Of a stretch of 34,357 nt of DNA, positions 1-7,554 are shown piece after piece. The notes beneath the pieces were generated by a model, which saw nothing but the letters and a program-made list of their open reading frames with translations, ran no database searches and was not told the origin of the DNA. Origin of the DNA: an uncultured Desulfovibrio sp. (GTDB lineage Bacteria > Desulfobacterota > Desulfovibrionia > Desulfovibrionales > Desulfovibrionaceae); assembly GCF_944324525.1 (NCBI RefSeq), contig NZ_CALUWS010000030.1:1-34357 (forward strand), given 5' to 3'. Within the stretch, counting starts at the first letter, position 1, and each line of letters starts with the position of its first letter. Position numbers and translations under genes: made by a program.

Positions 1-130
1 CCACACCCCCCAACCCCTCCCCGGCGCGCTTTCTTTTGAGAAGATGAAAGCGAGAGGCGGGGCGAAAGGTCGTCCTTCGTCTGGCTGGTCTCCCGGGGGA
101 GAGGAGAGAAGGACGGCGCGGCCTGTCCAT
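1..130 (+). repeat. Tail of dispersed hairpin repeat family A, cut by window edge
   Basis: The first bases (CCCAACCCCTCCCCGGCGCGC, then a GATGAAAG stretch and a CGTCCTTCGTCTGGCTGGTC stretch) match the tail that follows the big hairpins at 6286, 29481 and, inverted, 31364 and 11066. The hairpin itself would lie just left of the window. No gene is visible here. Confidence 0.6.
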
Positions 131-159
131 ATTTCCACACCTCCCCGACGCGCCCCTGG

Positions 160-206
160 GGTTTGTTGACAAAAATTTTACAAATAATTTCAATATATAG
201 GATAAA
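160..206 (+). promoter_or_regulatory. AT-rich island with promoter-like hexamers
   Basis: A sharply AT-rich stretch in GC-rich DNA. TTGACA lies at 166-171 and TTTACA at 177-182, with GATAAA at 201-206 eighteen bases after the latter. It could drive mobA 280 bases downstream through a long leader, or a small RNA. The exact -35/-10 pairing is not clear. The rest of 207-484 has a hairpin at 383-405 but no supported gene. Confidence 0.3.
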
Positions 207-382
207 TAGGCTACACTCGCTCCGTTTGCTTCCGGGGGCGGGGTTGCCTTGTGTCCCTGATTCTTCCCCCTAAACAGACTGCGAATAGTGTTGACAGGCC
301 CTAGTGTGAAGCGCTCATGCCCTCCGTTCCTTCCCCGGCATGTTTTGTTCCGGGAAGAGGAAAGGCGGCGTTTTCGTAGCGA

Positions 383-405
383 GAAAGCCCCCCTGCCGGG
401 CTTTC
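383..405 (+). other. 8-bp stem-loop in mobA leader
   Basis: GAAAGCCC (383-390) and GGGCTTTC (398-405) form a perfect stem with a 7-base loop. No T-run follows, so this is not a good intrinsic terminator. It may be a leader structure. Confidence 0.3.
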
Positions 406-484
406 CGTATATTGCGTGCGCTGCGACCGCCCGGCGGTTGGAGTCGGACTTGGCAGGGGAGGGCGCATCCGCTAGGCTGGGCGT

Positions 485-1240
485 ATGGAAGATGTGAGCG
501 AACGCGGCGAAGAAGCGCGCCCGGACGGAAACGGACGACGGCCTTTTGTGGGCGTCGTGCTGGCGGGCGGGCTTTCTCGGCGCATGGGACAGGACAAGGC
601 GCTCCTGCCCTTGCAGGGGCAGGGCGGACTGACGCTGCTGGGCCAGGCTGTCGGACGTCTGGCAGGATTATGCCCGGAGGTTTGGGTATCCTGCGGCTGC
701 GGCCGAAGGTATGACGGATATGTCTGTGTGCCGGACGCCTCGTTTGATTCGGCTGCCGTTCGCGGCGGGCCGCTGCCCGAGCATCTGCGGGACGGGGCGG
801 ACGGCGGCCCCGGGCCGCTGGCCGGATTGGCGACCTGTCTGGCGCGGGCACACGCGCAGGGCTGGGCCGGCATGCTGACGCTGCCGTGCGACATGCCGCA
901 TCTGCCGGAGCATCTGCTGCGGGCCCTCCTTGAGGCGGCAGCCGGACAGGACAAGGCGCTCGCCGTCTTTTACCGTACACAAGGCGGCTGGGAAGAACCG
1001 CTTGCGGGCGTCTACCGTTGCGGGGCCTTGCCCTTTCTGATGCGCGCCCTGCAAAGCGGGCAGCGGCGTGTCCGCAGCATCCTGCCGGAGAGCGCCAGAC
1101 TGCTGTTGCCCCTGCCGGAAGCGGCACACAGCCTGTTTGCCAATTGCAATACGCCGGAGCAGGCCCGCGCGCTGGGCGTGGACATTCCCACTGCCGGAGA
1201 CGGCACGGCGGTACGACAAAGCCTTGAAGAGAGCATGTAG
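485..1240 (+). CDS. mobA: MobA-like molybdenum cofactor guanylyltransferase
   Basis: This 251-residue protein belongs to the nucleotidyltransferase family in which MobA couples GMP from GTP to molybdopterin to make the guanine dinucleotide cofactor used by enzymes such as formate dehydrogenase. The N-terminal nucleotide-binding motif LAGGLSRRMGQDKALL is almost textbook. GPLAGLATCL and LPCDMPHLP (metal/nucleotide site) follow, then EEPLAGVY and near the C-terminus NCNTPEQ, all in the order seen in MobA. It is longer than typical MobA (about 190-200 residues), partly from a charged N-terminal extension of about 20 residues. The ATG at 485 has no well-placed Shine-Dalgarno sequence, so the start is the weakest part of the call. 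It stands alone, convergent with the J-domain gene. Confidence 0.85.
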   Translation: MEDVSERGEEARPDGNGRRPFVGVVLAGGLSRRMGQDKALLPLQGQGGLTLLGQAVGRLAGLCPEVWVSCGCGRRYDGYVCVPDASFDSAAVRGGPLPEHLRDGADGGPGPLAGLATCLARAHAQGWAGMLTLPCDMPHLPEHLLRALLEAAAGQDKALAVFYRTQGGWEEPLAGVYRCGALPFLMRALQSGQRRVRSILPESARLLLPLPEAAHSLFANCNTPEQARALGVDIPTAGDGTAVRQSLEESM

Positions 1241-1362
1241 CCTTTGAAAAAGGCAACATGCGAGGCGGCGGCACAGCGCCCCCCGGCCGAAAGTGAGCGG
1301 AAAAACCGCGCTTTTTCCGCGAAACGCCAGGCCGTATGGTTTGAAACGCACAGCGTTTCAAA
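1233..1362 (+). repeat. Hairpin repeat family C, first copy
   Basis: The mobA stop codon lies inside a stem (1233-1245 with 1249-1261, 12 of 13 pairs, GAAA-type loop). It is followed by GAGGCGGCGGCACAGCG and ends with a perfect 10-bp stem TTTGAAACGC/GCGTTTCAAA (1340-1349, 1353-1362). Related arrangements occur at 20494-20580 (including the words GGCCGTATGGTTTG and GCGTTTCAAAC), 25206-25280 and, inverted, near 31218-31245. Confidence 0.6.
1297..1320. terminator. Bidirectional terminator-like hairpin between convergent genes
   Basis: GCGGAAAAA (1297-1305) pairs with TTTTTCCGC (1312-1320) around a 6-base loop. It lies between mobA and the convergent J-domain gene, a natural place for a shared terminator, although no U-tract follows the stem on either side. 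Confidence 0.5.
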
Positions 1363-1373
1363 CTGAAAATGCT

Positions 1374-2513
1374 TTACTGACTGTTGAGCTTCAGGTAGAG
1401 GTCTCCCTGCCAGGGGCCCACGCGCTTGCCCAGGCCGCGCAGGCGGACGGGTTTGCCGGGGACGAAATCCGGCGGGAGGGTGATCTCCACGGTAACGAGG
1501 TCATTGCTGAAGCCGCGCCGGATGCGCAGGCGGATGCGTCGGCCGGGCACAAGGTTGCTGGCGGGCAGAGTGAATATCTGTTCTTCGTCGATCTGCTGGC
1601 GCAGCCAGCCCTTGACGGCTCCGGCAACGCCCTTGCGCAGGCTGAAACCGGGCTTCTTGTCGCTCCAGGTGACGGTGACTTCCTGCGCCTCTTCCTTGCG
1701 GATGCGTTCCTTGCGCTTGTCCGACGCGGGTTCCTTGGTGTCGGCGGCGTGCGGGATCTCGGTGAAGTCCGCTTCATGCGCCTGCGCGTCGGTATGCGGC
1801 TTTTCCCGTTCCTGCCGGTTCAGTTCGCTGTAGATATCCTCGAACACGCGCCGGGCGAAGGGATCGTTGAGCAGGTCGCGCAGGACATCCTGCTCGGCAT
1901 AGCCGCTTTGCTGGAAATCCTTGCCGCCGTCCGTGCCGTCGGGCTGTGCCGTTTTTTCGTCGTGCGCGGGCTGTTCCTGCTTGGCCTGTTGCGCCTGCTG
2001 TTCCTCCCGCCGTGCGCGGGCCTGCTCCTCGGCGCGGCGGCGTTCCACCTGCTCGCGGATGAGACGCTCGCGCTCTTCGCGGGCGCGGCGGCTTTCGGCG
2101 GCGTCACGGGCGCGCTCTTCGGCGCGGCGCTTCTCGGCCTGTTCGCGGATGATGCGCTCGCGTTCTTCGCGGGCGCGACGGCTTTCGGCGGCATCACGGG
2201 CGCGCTCTTCGGCGCGGCGGCGTTCCTCGCGGCTCTCCTGCGCTCTGCGGCGGCTTTCTTCAGCTTTCTGGCGGGCTTCCTCGGCCTTTTGCCGGGCCTC
2301 CTCGGCGGGCTTCAGCACGGCCGAGAGGGCCACATAGGCCTCGTTGAGCAACTGGAAATCGTGGCTGGCGTTGGGATTGCCGGGGTTGAGATCCGGGTGC
2401 AGCTCGAAGGCCCGCTTGCGGTAGGCGCTTTTGAGCTCCTCCAGGCCGGCGTTCTTGTCCAGCCGGAGTATCTCGTGGCACTGCTTGAGGGTGAGTTGTC
2501 GGCTGCGTTTCAT
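1374..2513 (-). CDS. J-domain (DnaJ-like) co-chaperone with charged coiled coil
   Basis: This 379-residue protein has an N-terminal J domain (about residues 8-70) with the HPD motif at 39-41 followed by LNPGN, so it should stimulate the ATPase of a DnaK/Hsp70 partner. Residues about 70-190 are an almost uninterrupted Arg/Glu/Ala-rich coiled coil containing a near-exact 30-residue duplication. The last about 70 residues (VPGRRIRLRIRRGF, then a GKPVRLRGLG segment and GDLYLKL) resemble the C-terminal substrate-binding part of CbpA/DnaJ. The Gly/Phe and zinc-finger regions of true DnaJ are missing, so it is a type B/C-like J protein rather than the main DnaJ. It is the last gene of a three-gene minus-strand unit, 7 bases after the YkgJ-type gene. 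Confidence 0.85.
   Translation of the reverse strand: MKRSRQLTLKQCHEILRLDKNAGLEELKSAYRKRAFELHPDLNPGNPNASHDFQLLNEAYVALSAVLKPAEEARQKAEEARQKAEESRRRAQESREERRRAEERARDAAESRRAREERERIIREQAEKRRAEERARDAAESRRAREERERLIREQVERRRAEEQARARREEQQAQQAKQEQPAHDEKTAQPDGTDGGKDFQQSGYAEQDVLRDLLNDPFARRVFEDIYSELNRQEREKPHTDAQAHEADFTEIPHAADTKEPASDKRKERIRKEEAQEVTVTWSDKKPGFSLRKGVAGAVKGWLRQQIDEEQIFTLPASNLVPGRRIRLRIRRGFSNDLVTVEITLPPDFVPGKPVRLRGLGKRVGPWQGDLYLKLNSQ
2049..2222 (-). repeat. 90-bp tandem duplication inside the J-domain gene
   Basis: Two nearly identical 90-base units (from 2049 and from 2139) encode ERARDAAESRRAREERER followed by IIREQ or LIREQ. It is an in-frame duplication lengthening the coiled coil by 30 residues, and a likely site of unit-number variation. 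Confidence 0.8.
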
Positions 2514-2520
2514 GAGTCTC

Positions 2521-2982
2521 TTACGGCTGTGGGTTGAGGATCAGGGCGTTGGCCTCACAACTGGGGTCATGGGCCAGCAGGTCGTTTTCGCGCAGATAGC
2601 GCAGCCCCTGCGCGGCAAAGTCGGCGTGATCGGCATCGGCCACGATGCCCGGACAGAAGTCCTTGGCCAGCTCCCAGCTGAGGGGATCTTCCAGATTGCC
2701 GCGGAAGAAGGGCCATGCCCGGCAGATGGCGGGCTTGCCCTCATGGACGGAGCAGCCCTTGCCTTCCTGGAAGAAGATGCAGTTTCCGTCCTCGCCGCAG
2801 CGTACCTGCCATTTGCCGCCCATGCGTTCGCAGTAGCGTTCCAGCACGGTTTCCGGGGCAAGGCCCATGTGGGCGGCAAGGCGTTCAAGGTCGCGGGGGC
2901 TGACGATGATCCCCCCTTTTCCCGTGCAGCAGTGGCCGCACATGCGGCAGGTAAAGACGGTCGGTTCCGGTACGTTGCTCAT
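2521..2982 (-). CDS. YkgJ-family cysteine-cluster protein (UPF0153)
   Basis: This 153-residue protein carries the metal-chelating Cys pattern of the YkgJ/UPF0153 family: CxxCxxCC at residues 12-19 (CRMCGHCC), then C68, GCSVH with C77 and H80, and ICRAWPF with C87. Members are thought to bind zinc or an iron-sulfur cluster, but their reaction is not established. Length is normal. It sits 12 bases after the CoA-binding gene and 7 bases before the J-domain gene, suggesting co-transcription. No clear Shine-Dalgarno is seen, and translation may be coupled. The exact biochemical role cannot be read from the sequence. Confidence 0.85.
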   Translation of the reverse strand: MSNVPEPTVFTCRMCGHCCTGKGGIIVSPRDLERLAAHMGLAPETVLERYCERMGGKWQVRCGEDGNCIFFQEGKGCSVHEGKPAICRAWPFFRGNLEDPLSWELAKDFCPGIVADADHADFAAQGLRYLRENDLLAHDPSCEANALILNPQP

Positions 2983-2994
2983 AGGCGGTCAGCG

Positions 2995-3429
2995 TCAGCG
3001 GCCTTCAAAGCCGCGGATAAGGTTATGCTCCACCATGATGCAGGCATCCTCCACCACAAGGATGCCCGCAGGCTCCAGCAGGGCGCGGGCCTCGGCGGAG
3101 CGTATGCCCTCCTGCATCCAGAAGCAGCGGGGCTTCCAGGGCAGGGCCAGCGTCTCGCGGGCATGGGCGGGGCAGGCTTCCGGGGCGCGGAAAAGATTGA
3201 TGATGTCGACAGGCTGCGGCAGATCCGCCAGGGAAGGGCAAACGGGAAGACCCCATACGGTGCGCCGTACGGGGTGGACGGGATAGACGGTGAAGCCCTG
3301 TTCCAGCAGGTAGCGCCCGACGCGATCCACCGGCTGGCCGGGTTTATCCTTGGCGCCGACAATGGCGATGCTTCCAGCCGTGCGCAAGAGGTGCGGCACG
3401 CTTCCGGACGCAAGACAAGATGCGGCCAT
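2995..3429 (-). CDS. CoA-binding-domain protein (YccU-like)
   Basis: A 144-residue Rossmann-fold protein of the CoA_binding_2 family (E. coli YccU type). The glycine/valine strand SIAIVGAKDKPGQPVDRVG near the N-terminus, YPVHP, the PVDIINLF segment, the WMQEGI motif and the C-terminal VVEDACIMVEH are typical. Such small proteins bind CoA or a related nucleotide; their physiological role is unclear. I chose the ATG at 3429 because AAGGGGGGAACGC precedes it at good spacing. The open frame continues to 3495, but the extra 22 residues do not look conserved. It is the first gene of the unit with YkgJ-type and J-domain genes. Confidence 0.8.
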   Translation of the reverse strand: MAASCLASGSVPHLLRTAGSIAIVGAKDKPGQPVDRVGRYLLEQGFTVYPVHPVRRTVWGLPVCPSLADLPQPVDIINLFRAPEACPAHARETLALPWKPRCFWMQEGIRSAEARALLEPAGILVVEDACIMVEHNLIRGFEGR

Positions 3430-3539
3430 GCGTTCCCCCCTTTCCCCTGTTGTCGCGCAATGGCTCGTACTGACGTCGTTTACACAATGTGACAATATAC
3501 GTCGAAGCTGTTGTTATGGCAAGCCTCTTCTCCGGGGGC

Positions 3540-5567
3540 TCATGCCCGCTCTTCCCGCGTGTCGCCGCTACGGGCCGCCTCGCCTCCGGCAGGCTGCGGA
3601 TGGCTCAGCAGGGGCGGCAGGCCGAGCAGCTTGTCCGTTTTGCCGAAGAAGTAGAGCAGATCCCCCGCCCGCATGACGAATTCCGGCCCGGGGGAGGCGA
3701 TGGTCTCCTTGTCGCGGTGGGCGGCCACCAGGGTCACGCCGTAGCGCTTGCGCAGGGCGCTTTCCACCAGACTGCGGTCACAGAGCGGCGAACCGGCATC
3801 CAGCCGCAGGGCCTGCACGCCCATATCCGGCAGCTGATGCACGGCTTCGTCCAGATCGGTGGTGGTGGCCGCGGCCTTGCGGATCATGCGGTAATTGTCC
3901 TGCCGGACGCGGGCGGTGTAGGCGTCGATATCCTGCCGGGGGATCAGGTACTGCGTCAGCACCTGGTTGAAGACCTCGATGGACGTCTCGAATTCCTCGG
4001 CGATGACCGAATTGGCCCCCAGCCGCCGCAGCGGGGCCACTTCGGTGACGAAGCGGGTGCGCGCCACGATGTAGATATTGGGATTCATGCGCCGGGCTTC
4101 CAGCGTGATGGCCCGCACGGCGGACGGATCGGAGATGATGATGGCCATGACGCGCGCCTTGGCTATGCCCAGATGCTCAAGGATGATGGGCTGGGTGGCG
4201 TCGCCGTGCATGATGGGTTCCTTGCCGCGGTAACGGGTGACGGTCTCGGGGTTCATTTCCAGGATATTGTAGGAGATGCCCGAGTCCTTGGCCACGCGGG
4301 CCAGATGCTTGCCGCTGATGCCGAAGCCCACGATGATGAGATGATCCTGCAGGGGGCAGCTTTCGTCAGCCTGCGCTTCCTCTTCCGTGGGGATGCGCCG
4401 CTGCCAGCGGGTGAGCAGGTCCGCGATGCGCGGCGCCCAGCTGATGAGCATGGGCGTGACCATCATGGTGAGCACGCTGACGGCCAGGAAGCCCTGGTAG
4501 GCCTCCTGCGTGAAGACCCCGTTGCTGACGGCCAGCGCGGCCAGAACGAAGGAGAATTCTCCCACCTGCGCCAGCGACAGGCCGGTGATGATGGCCGTAC
4601 GCAGCGGGAAGCGCTGGATGAGCACCGCCGGCAGCGTCAGCAGCGTCTTGATGAGGATGAACAGGAGCGCGTTGACGATGGTCAGCAGGAAATGCGAGGA
4701 AAGGAAGTTAAGGTTGAGCATCATGCCCACGGACATGAAGAAGAGGCACATGAACACGTCACGATAGGGCAGGATGCCCGCGATGACGCTCATGCTGTAC
4801 TGGGAGCGCGCCAGCATGAGACCGGCCAGAAAGGCCCCCAGCGACAGCGAAAGCCCCAACCTGTGCGTCAGCACGGCCATGCCGAAGCACAGGCCGAGCG
4901 TGGTCAGCAGCAGCACCTCCCGCGAACGGGTGCGGACGACCGCCTCCATGAGACGGTTGAGCCCGAAGTAACAGAGCGTCAGCACCGCGCCGAGGATGAG
5001 CACCACCTTGCCCACGGCCGTGACCATCTCCCAGCCGCCCACCTGCAGCGTGCCGGCGAGCAGGGGGATGCAGAGCACCATAGGCGCGACCATGATGTCC
5101 TGAAAGACGAGGATGGCCAGCGAGAGCCGCCCCATGGGCGTGCTGGTAAGGCCTTTCTGCTGGAGGATCTGCAGCACGATGGCCGACGACGACATGGCGA
5201 CGAGGCAGCCCCAGATGATGCCCTGCGTCCACGCCGCGCCCTGGAAGTGCATGAGCACGGCCACCGCGCCCACCGTGCAGCCGATCTGCAGGCTCCCGCC
5301 CAGAAAAACGGGCTTTTTCAGGCGGTTGAGCGCCTCGCCGGAAAGTTCCATGCCGATGGTGAACAGCAGCATGGCCACGCCCAGATCGGCAATGGTGCTG
5401 ATGGACTCCTGATCCGTGATGACGTTCATCACCGACGGGCCGCACAGAAAGCCCGTCAGGAGAAAACCTACCGTGGGAGTCAGCTTGACTTTGTTGCAGA
5501 CAAGGCTGACGATGATGGACAGCAAAAACAGCAGGACCAGATCATTGATTTCGGCAAGTTCCAGCAT
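3540..5567 (-). CDS. CPA2-family cation:proton antiporter with RCK domains (KefB/KefC/YbaL type)
   Basis: This 675-residue membrane protein has about 12 hydrophobic helices in residues 1-385 (for example LLFLLSIIVSLV and the LLFTIGMELSGEAL segment typical of Kef/CPA2 exchangers). A cytosolic RCK_N/TrkA-N domain follows (about 405-525) with the nucleotide-binding GFGISGKHLA motif. An RCK_C domain comes last (about 585-665, ending GDLLYFFG). Proteins of this type exchange K+ or Na+ for protons and are gated by NAD(H) or glutathione adducts bound to the RCK domain. Whether this is glutathione-gated like KefC cannot be seen. The start at 5567 has AGGGG eight bases upstream. It is divergent from the nitroreductase gene. 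Confidence 0.9.
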   Translation of the reverse strand: MLELAEINDLVLLFLLSIIVSLVCNKVKLTPTVGFLLTGFLCGPSVMNVITDQESISTIADLGVAMLLFTIGMELSGEALNRLKKPVFLGGSLQIGCTVGAVAVLMHFQGAAWTQGIIWGCLVAMSSSAIVLQILQQKGLTSTPMGRLSLAILVFQDIMVAPMVLCIPLLAGTLQVGGWEMVTAVGKVVLILGAVLTLCYFGLNRLMEAVVRTRSREVLLLTTLGLCFGMAVLTHRLGLSLSLGAFLAGLMLARSQYSMSVIAGILPYRDVFMCLFFMSVGMMLNLNFLSSHFLLTIVNALLFILIKTLLTLPAVLIQRFPLRTAIITGLSLAQVGEFSFVLAALAVSNGVFTQEAYQGFLAVSVLTMMVTPMLISWAPRIADLLTRWQRRIPTEEEAQADESCPLQDHLIIVGFGISGKHLARVAKDSGISYNILEMNPETVTRYRGKEPIMHGDATQPIILEHLGIAKARVMAIIISDPSAVRAITLEARRMNPNIYIVARTRFVTEVAPLRRLGANSVIAEEFETSIEVFNQVLTQYLIPRQDIDAYTARVRQDNYRMIRKAAATTTDLDEAVHQLPDMGVQALRLDAGSPLCDRSLVESALRKRYGVTLVAAHRDKETIASPGPEFVMRAGDLLYFFGKTDKLLGLPPLLSHPQPAGGEAARSGDTREERA

Positions 5568-5693
5568 GGCGCATACCCCTATCTTTTTAGTCTAACCTAT
5601 TCGTGGCCATGACGCAACGTGCCGCGGGGACGGCGGGTCAGGTCCTGGAAGCCGTCCACGGAAACGGAAGGCAAACCGCTACAGGAGGTCGTT

Positions 5694-6203
5694 ATGGAAT
5701 TCTTTGAAGCGCTCCGCACCCGGCGCAGCATCCGCAAGTACACCAGCCAGCCCATCGCGCAGGAGGACGTGCGCGTCATGCTGGAGGCCGCCATGCTCGC
5801 CCCCAGCGCCAGCAACCGTCAGCCCTGGCATTTCGTGGTGGTGGACGACAGGGCTACCCTCGACCGCATCGCCGCCGAGCATCCCTATGCCAAGATGGCC
5901 GCCGACGCGCCGCTGGCCGTCGTGGTCTGCGGCGACCTCGATGCGGAAAAAACCAAGGGCTTCTGGGTGCAGGACTGCGCCGCCGCCACGCAGAACCTCA
6001 TGCTCGCCGGTCGCGCCCTCGGCATCGGCAGCGTGTGGTGCGGCCTCCATCCCGTGGAAGACCGCGTGGCCCCCGTCCGCCGCATCCTCGGCCTGCCGGA
6101 CAACATCATCCCTCTGAGCCTCGTGGTCATGGGATACCCCGCGCAGGACTTCAGCGAGGCCGACCGCTACCAGGAAGCCAAGGTGCACCATAACCACTGG
6201 TAG
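5694..6203 (+). CDS. Nitroreductase-family flavoprotein
   Basis: A 169-residue FMN-dependent oxidoreductase. The N-terminal RTRRSIRKY and PSASNRQPWHFVVVDD motifs bind FMN phosphate in this family, followed by VWCGL and the conserved C-terminal PLSLVVMGYP. It probably reduces a nitro, quinone or flavin-like substrate with NAD(P)H; the physiological substrate is unknown. The ATG at 5694 is set by a perfect AGGAGG Shine-Dalgarno (5683-5688). The frame is open 25 codons further upstream to a GTG but nothing supports that. It is divergent from the antiporter, and the 126-bp gap must hold both promoters. Confidence 0.9.
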   Translation: MEFFEALRTRRSIRKYTSQPIAQEDVRVMLEAAMLAPSASNRQPWHFVVVDDRATLDRIAAEHPYAKMAADAPLAVVVCGDLDAEKTKGFWVQDCAAATQNLMLAGRALGIGSVWCGLHPVEDRVAPVRRILGLPDNIIPLSLVVMGYPAQDFSEADRYQEAKVHHNHW

Positions 6204-6248
6204 CAGCCTGTTTTTTCGGAGGAGGGGAGTCCCTGGCTCCGCTGTCGA

Positions 6249-6277
6249 TGCCCGTAACTCCGTGGGAGTTACGGGCA
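6249..6277. repeat. TGCCCGTAAC palindrome (repeat family B)
   Basis: A perfect 13-bp stem (6249-6261 with 6265-6277) around GTG. Close relatives lie at 23019-23051, 25483-25513 and 29440-29472. It is 45 bases past the nitroreductase stop and may also end that transcript. Confidence 0.7.
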
Positions 6278-6285
6278 CGGCTCGT

Positions 6286-6420
6286 CTGGGGGAGGGGGAC
6301 CCCCCTCGCCTGGCGCGAGAGGGGGGTCCCCCTCCCCCAGGCCCCCACCCCTTCCCCCAGCGCGCTTTATCAGAGAGGATGAAAAAGCGACCCGGCGCAG
6401 AAGTCGTCCCTTCGTCTGTT
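6286..6420 (+). repeat. Hairpin repeat family A with tail
   Basis: The arms from 6286 and ending at 6340 pair over at least 20 perfect G/C-run base pairs. The tail, from CCCCACCCCTTCCCCCAGCG to GTCGTCCCTTCGTCTG, is shared with the other family A copies. Between 6421 and 6491 I see nothing else. Confidence 0.75.
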
Positions 6421-6491
6421 TGTCCCCGATGTCAACGTACTTTATTTTTTCCTGTTCATATGCCGGAGAGCGTCACATCACGCCGCCACCC

Positions 6492-6842
6492 TTACCGGCC
6501 GCCATGTCTGCCTCGACCGTGACCCTGTCCACGGTCTTGTGCGTGCCCACGGCCATGTCCATGTCCTGCACCCGCTCCCTGGCCGCACTGGTCAGCGGCT
6601 GTCTGGCTGCCGCTGACCTCCCCTTGGGCATGGTCTCCGCAGCCGCCGCCCTGTCCACGGCCCTGACCATGCCCGCCCCCTGACGGCATGCAGGCTTCGC
6701 CCTGACCCTGCCTGCCGTGGCAATGCCCGTGGCGGTGCTTCTTTTCGCCGCCGCCATGTGGCCTTTCCGCTGTCTGTTGTTCCCGCAGGGTCTCTTGCTG
6801 TTCGTCCATCCGGGCTTCCATCGTGTTCATCCGCGATTCCAT
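6492..6842 (-). CDS. Small His/Gly/Gln-rich protein, putative metal-binding
   Basis: A 116-residue protein I cannot assign to a family. The first about 28 residues (MESRMNTMEARMDEQQETL...) look helical and charged. The rest is low complexity, rich in Gly, His, Gln and Arg, with clusters such as HRHGHCHGRQGQGE and GAGHGHGRGHAQDRGQGHG. Four Cys and at least ten His suggest metal binding, perhaps nickel, zinc or iron storage; that is an inference from composition. Start: the ATG at 6842 has AAGGAG at good spacing and directly follows the conserved palindrome at 6857-6870. Its promoter region is shared in design with the DUF134 gene, so both are probably controlled together. Two other frames are also open here, so the reading frame rests on start context and codon use. 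Confidence 0.6.
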   Translation of the reverse strand: MESRMNTMEARMDEQQETLREQQTAERPHGGGEKKHRHGHCHGRQGQGEACMPSGGGHGQGRGQGGGCGDHAQGEVSGSQTAADQCGQGAGAGHGHGRGHAQDRGQGHGRGRHGGR

Positions 6843-6856
6843 GTCTGACTCCTTTT

Positions 6857-6870
6857 TGAAATATATTTCA
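6857..6870. promoter_or_regulatory. Operator-like palindrome TGAAATATATTTCA, copy 1
   Basis: A perfect 14-bp palindrome 14 bases upstream of the His-rich gene start, just downstream of a TATAAT-like -10 on the minus strand. The identical sequence, with the same flank CTTTTT on the plus strand, lies upstream of the DUF134 gene at 8054-8067. It resembles the Fur-box pattern described for Desulfovibrio (TGAAAAT-N-ATTTTCA) but is one base shorter. Confidence 0.7.
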
Positions 6871-6922
6871 TTATATGGTGTGTAAAAAGCCGGGCCGCAG
6901 CCCGGCACAACCGCTCTGCCGG

Positions 6923-7549
6923 TCACTCAACCTGACTGTGCCGCTCCCACTGAGCCAGAAACCAGCCCAACGGCAGGGCCGCCTCGCAAAAATCCGCATG
7001 GGACAGGCGGCGGCCGTCGTATTCCAGCAGCAGCGAGCCCGTGCGGGCGGAAAAGGTGAGCGCCGAAAAAATCGACTCCCGGGCAAGGGCTTCCCGCAGG
7101 GGAGCATGCGTTTCCGGCCGCCGCAGCGCCGGATGTCGCAGGCGCACCCGCCCGTCGATGAAGCTGACGGTATGGGCGGCCAGCGCCGTCAGCGCTGCCT
7201 TGCGGCAAGCGTCGTCCACCGGGCGGTCAGCGACGGCATCCGTCGCCTTGCGGTCCGCAGGCATACCGCAGGCGGCAGCCGCATCCGAAGGGGTAAGCAG
7301 CTCCTGTGCCGTTTCCCACAGCCCGTCCGTTTGTTCCCGCCTGCCGCCAGCCGCGCAGCGGCCCGCCATGCGTCCGGCCTGTCCCCCCCGGCGGCCGCCG
7401 CCATCGGGCAAAAACACATCCGCTCCGCCGGCGGATCTCCCCAGCTTGTCGAGCGCGGTCCGCACGATGCCGCGCCCAAGCCTTCCGACGAGCGCACGCC
7501 CCGTCCGGGTGCCCAGCAGGCCCTTGCCCGCCAGCATGACCAATCCCAT
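6923..7549 (-). CDS. HMA-like domain protein (heavy-metal-associated type fold)
   Basis: A 208-residue protein. The N-terminus (GLVMLAGKGLLGTRTGRALVGRLGRG) is glycine-rich and mildly hydrophobic. Residues about 45-125 are low-complexity. Residues about 130-205 (GRVRLRHPALRR, then TGSLLLEYDGRRL) match the HMA_2-type domain: the GRVRLRHP strand and the RTGSLLLEYD strand are its usual landmarks. The CxxC metal site of classical HMA domains is absent, so metal binding is not shown. The ATG at 7549 starts 5 bases after the stop of the DUF134 gene, with AGG directly upstream; the ATG at 7537 is an alternative. It is co-transcribed with the DUF134 gene and probably works with it in metal or iron-sulfur homeostasis. 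Confidence 0.65.
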   Translation of the reverse strand: MGLVMLAGKGLLGTRTGRALVGRLGRGIVRTALDKLGRSAGGADVFLPDGGGRRGGQAGRMAGRCAAGGRREQTDGLWETAQELLTPSDAAAACGMPADRKATDAVADRPVDDACRKAALTALAAHTVSFIDGRVRLRHPALRRPETHAPLREALARESIFSALTFSARTGSLLLEYDGRRLSHADFCEAALPLGWFLAQWERHSQVE

Positions 7550-7554
7550 CCTGC

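Noticed and set aside
3476-3500. TTTACACAATGTGACAATA as a possible CRP/FNR/Rex-like site before the CoA-binding gene
   Set aside because: The half-sites do not form the palindrome required for any of these regulators.
3489-5612. Plus-strand open frame of 707 codons over the Kef-type gene
   Set aside because: Antisense shadow: low-complexity His/Asp/Gln-rich product.
6473-6757. Alternative minus-strand frame overlapping the His-rich gene
   Set aside because: Start is internal and lacks a Shine-Dalgarno, whereas the chosen frame has AAGGAG and follows the operator.
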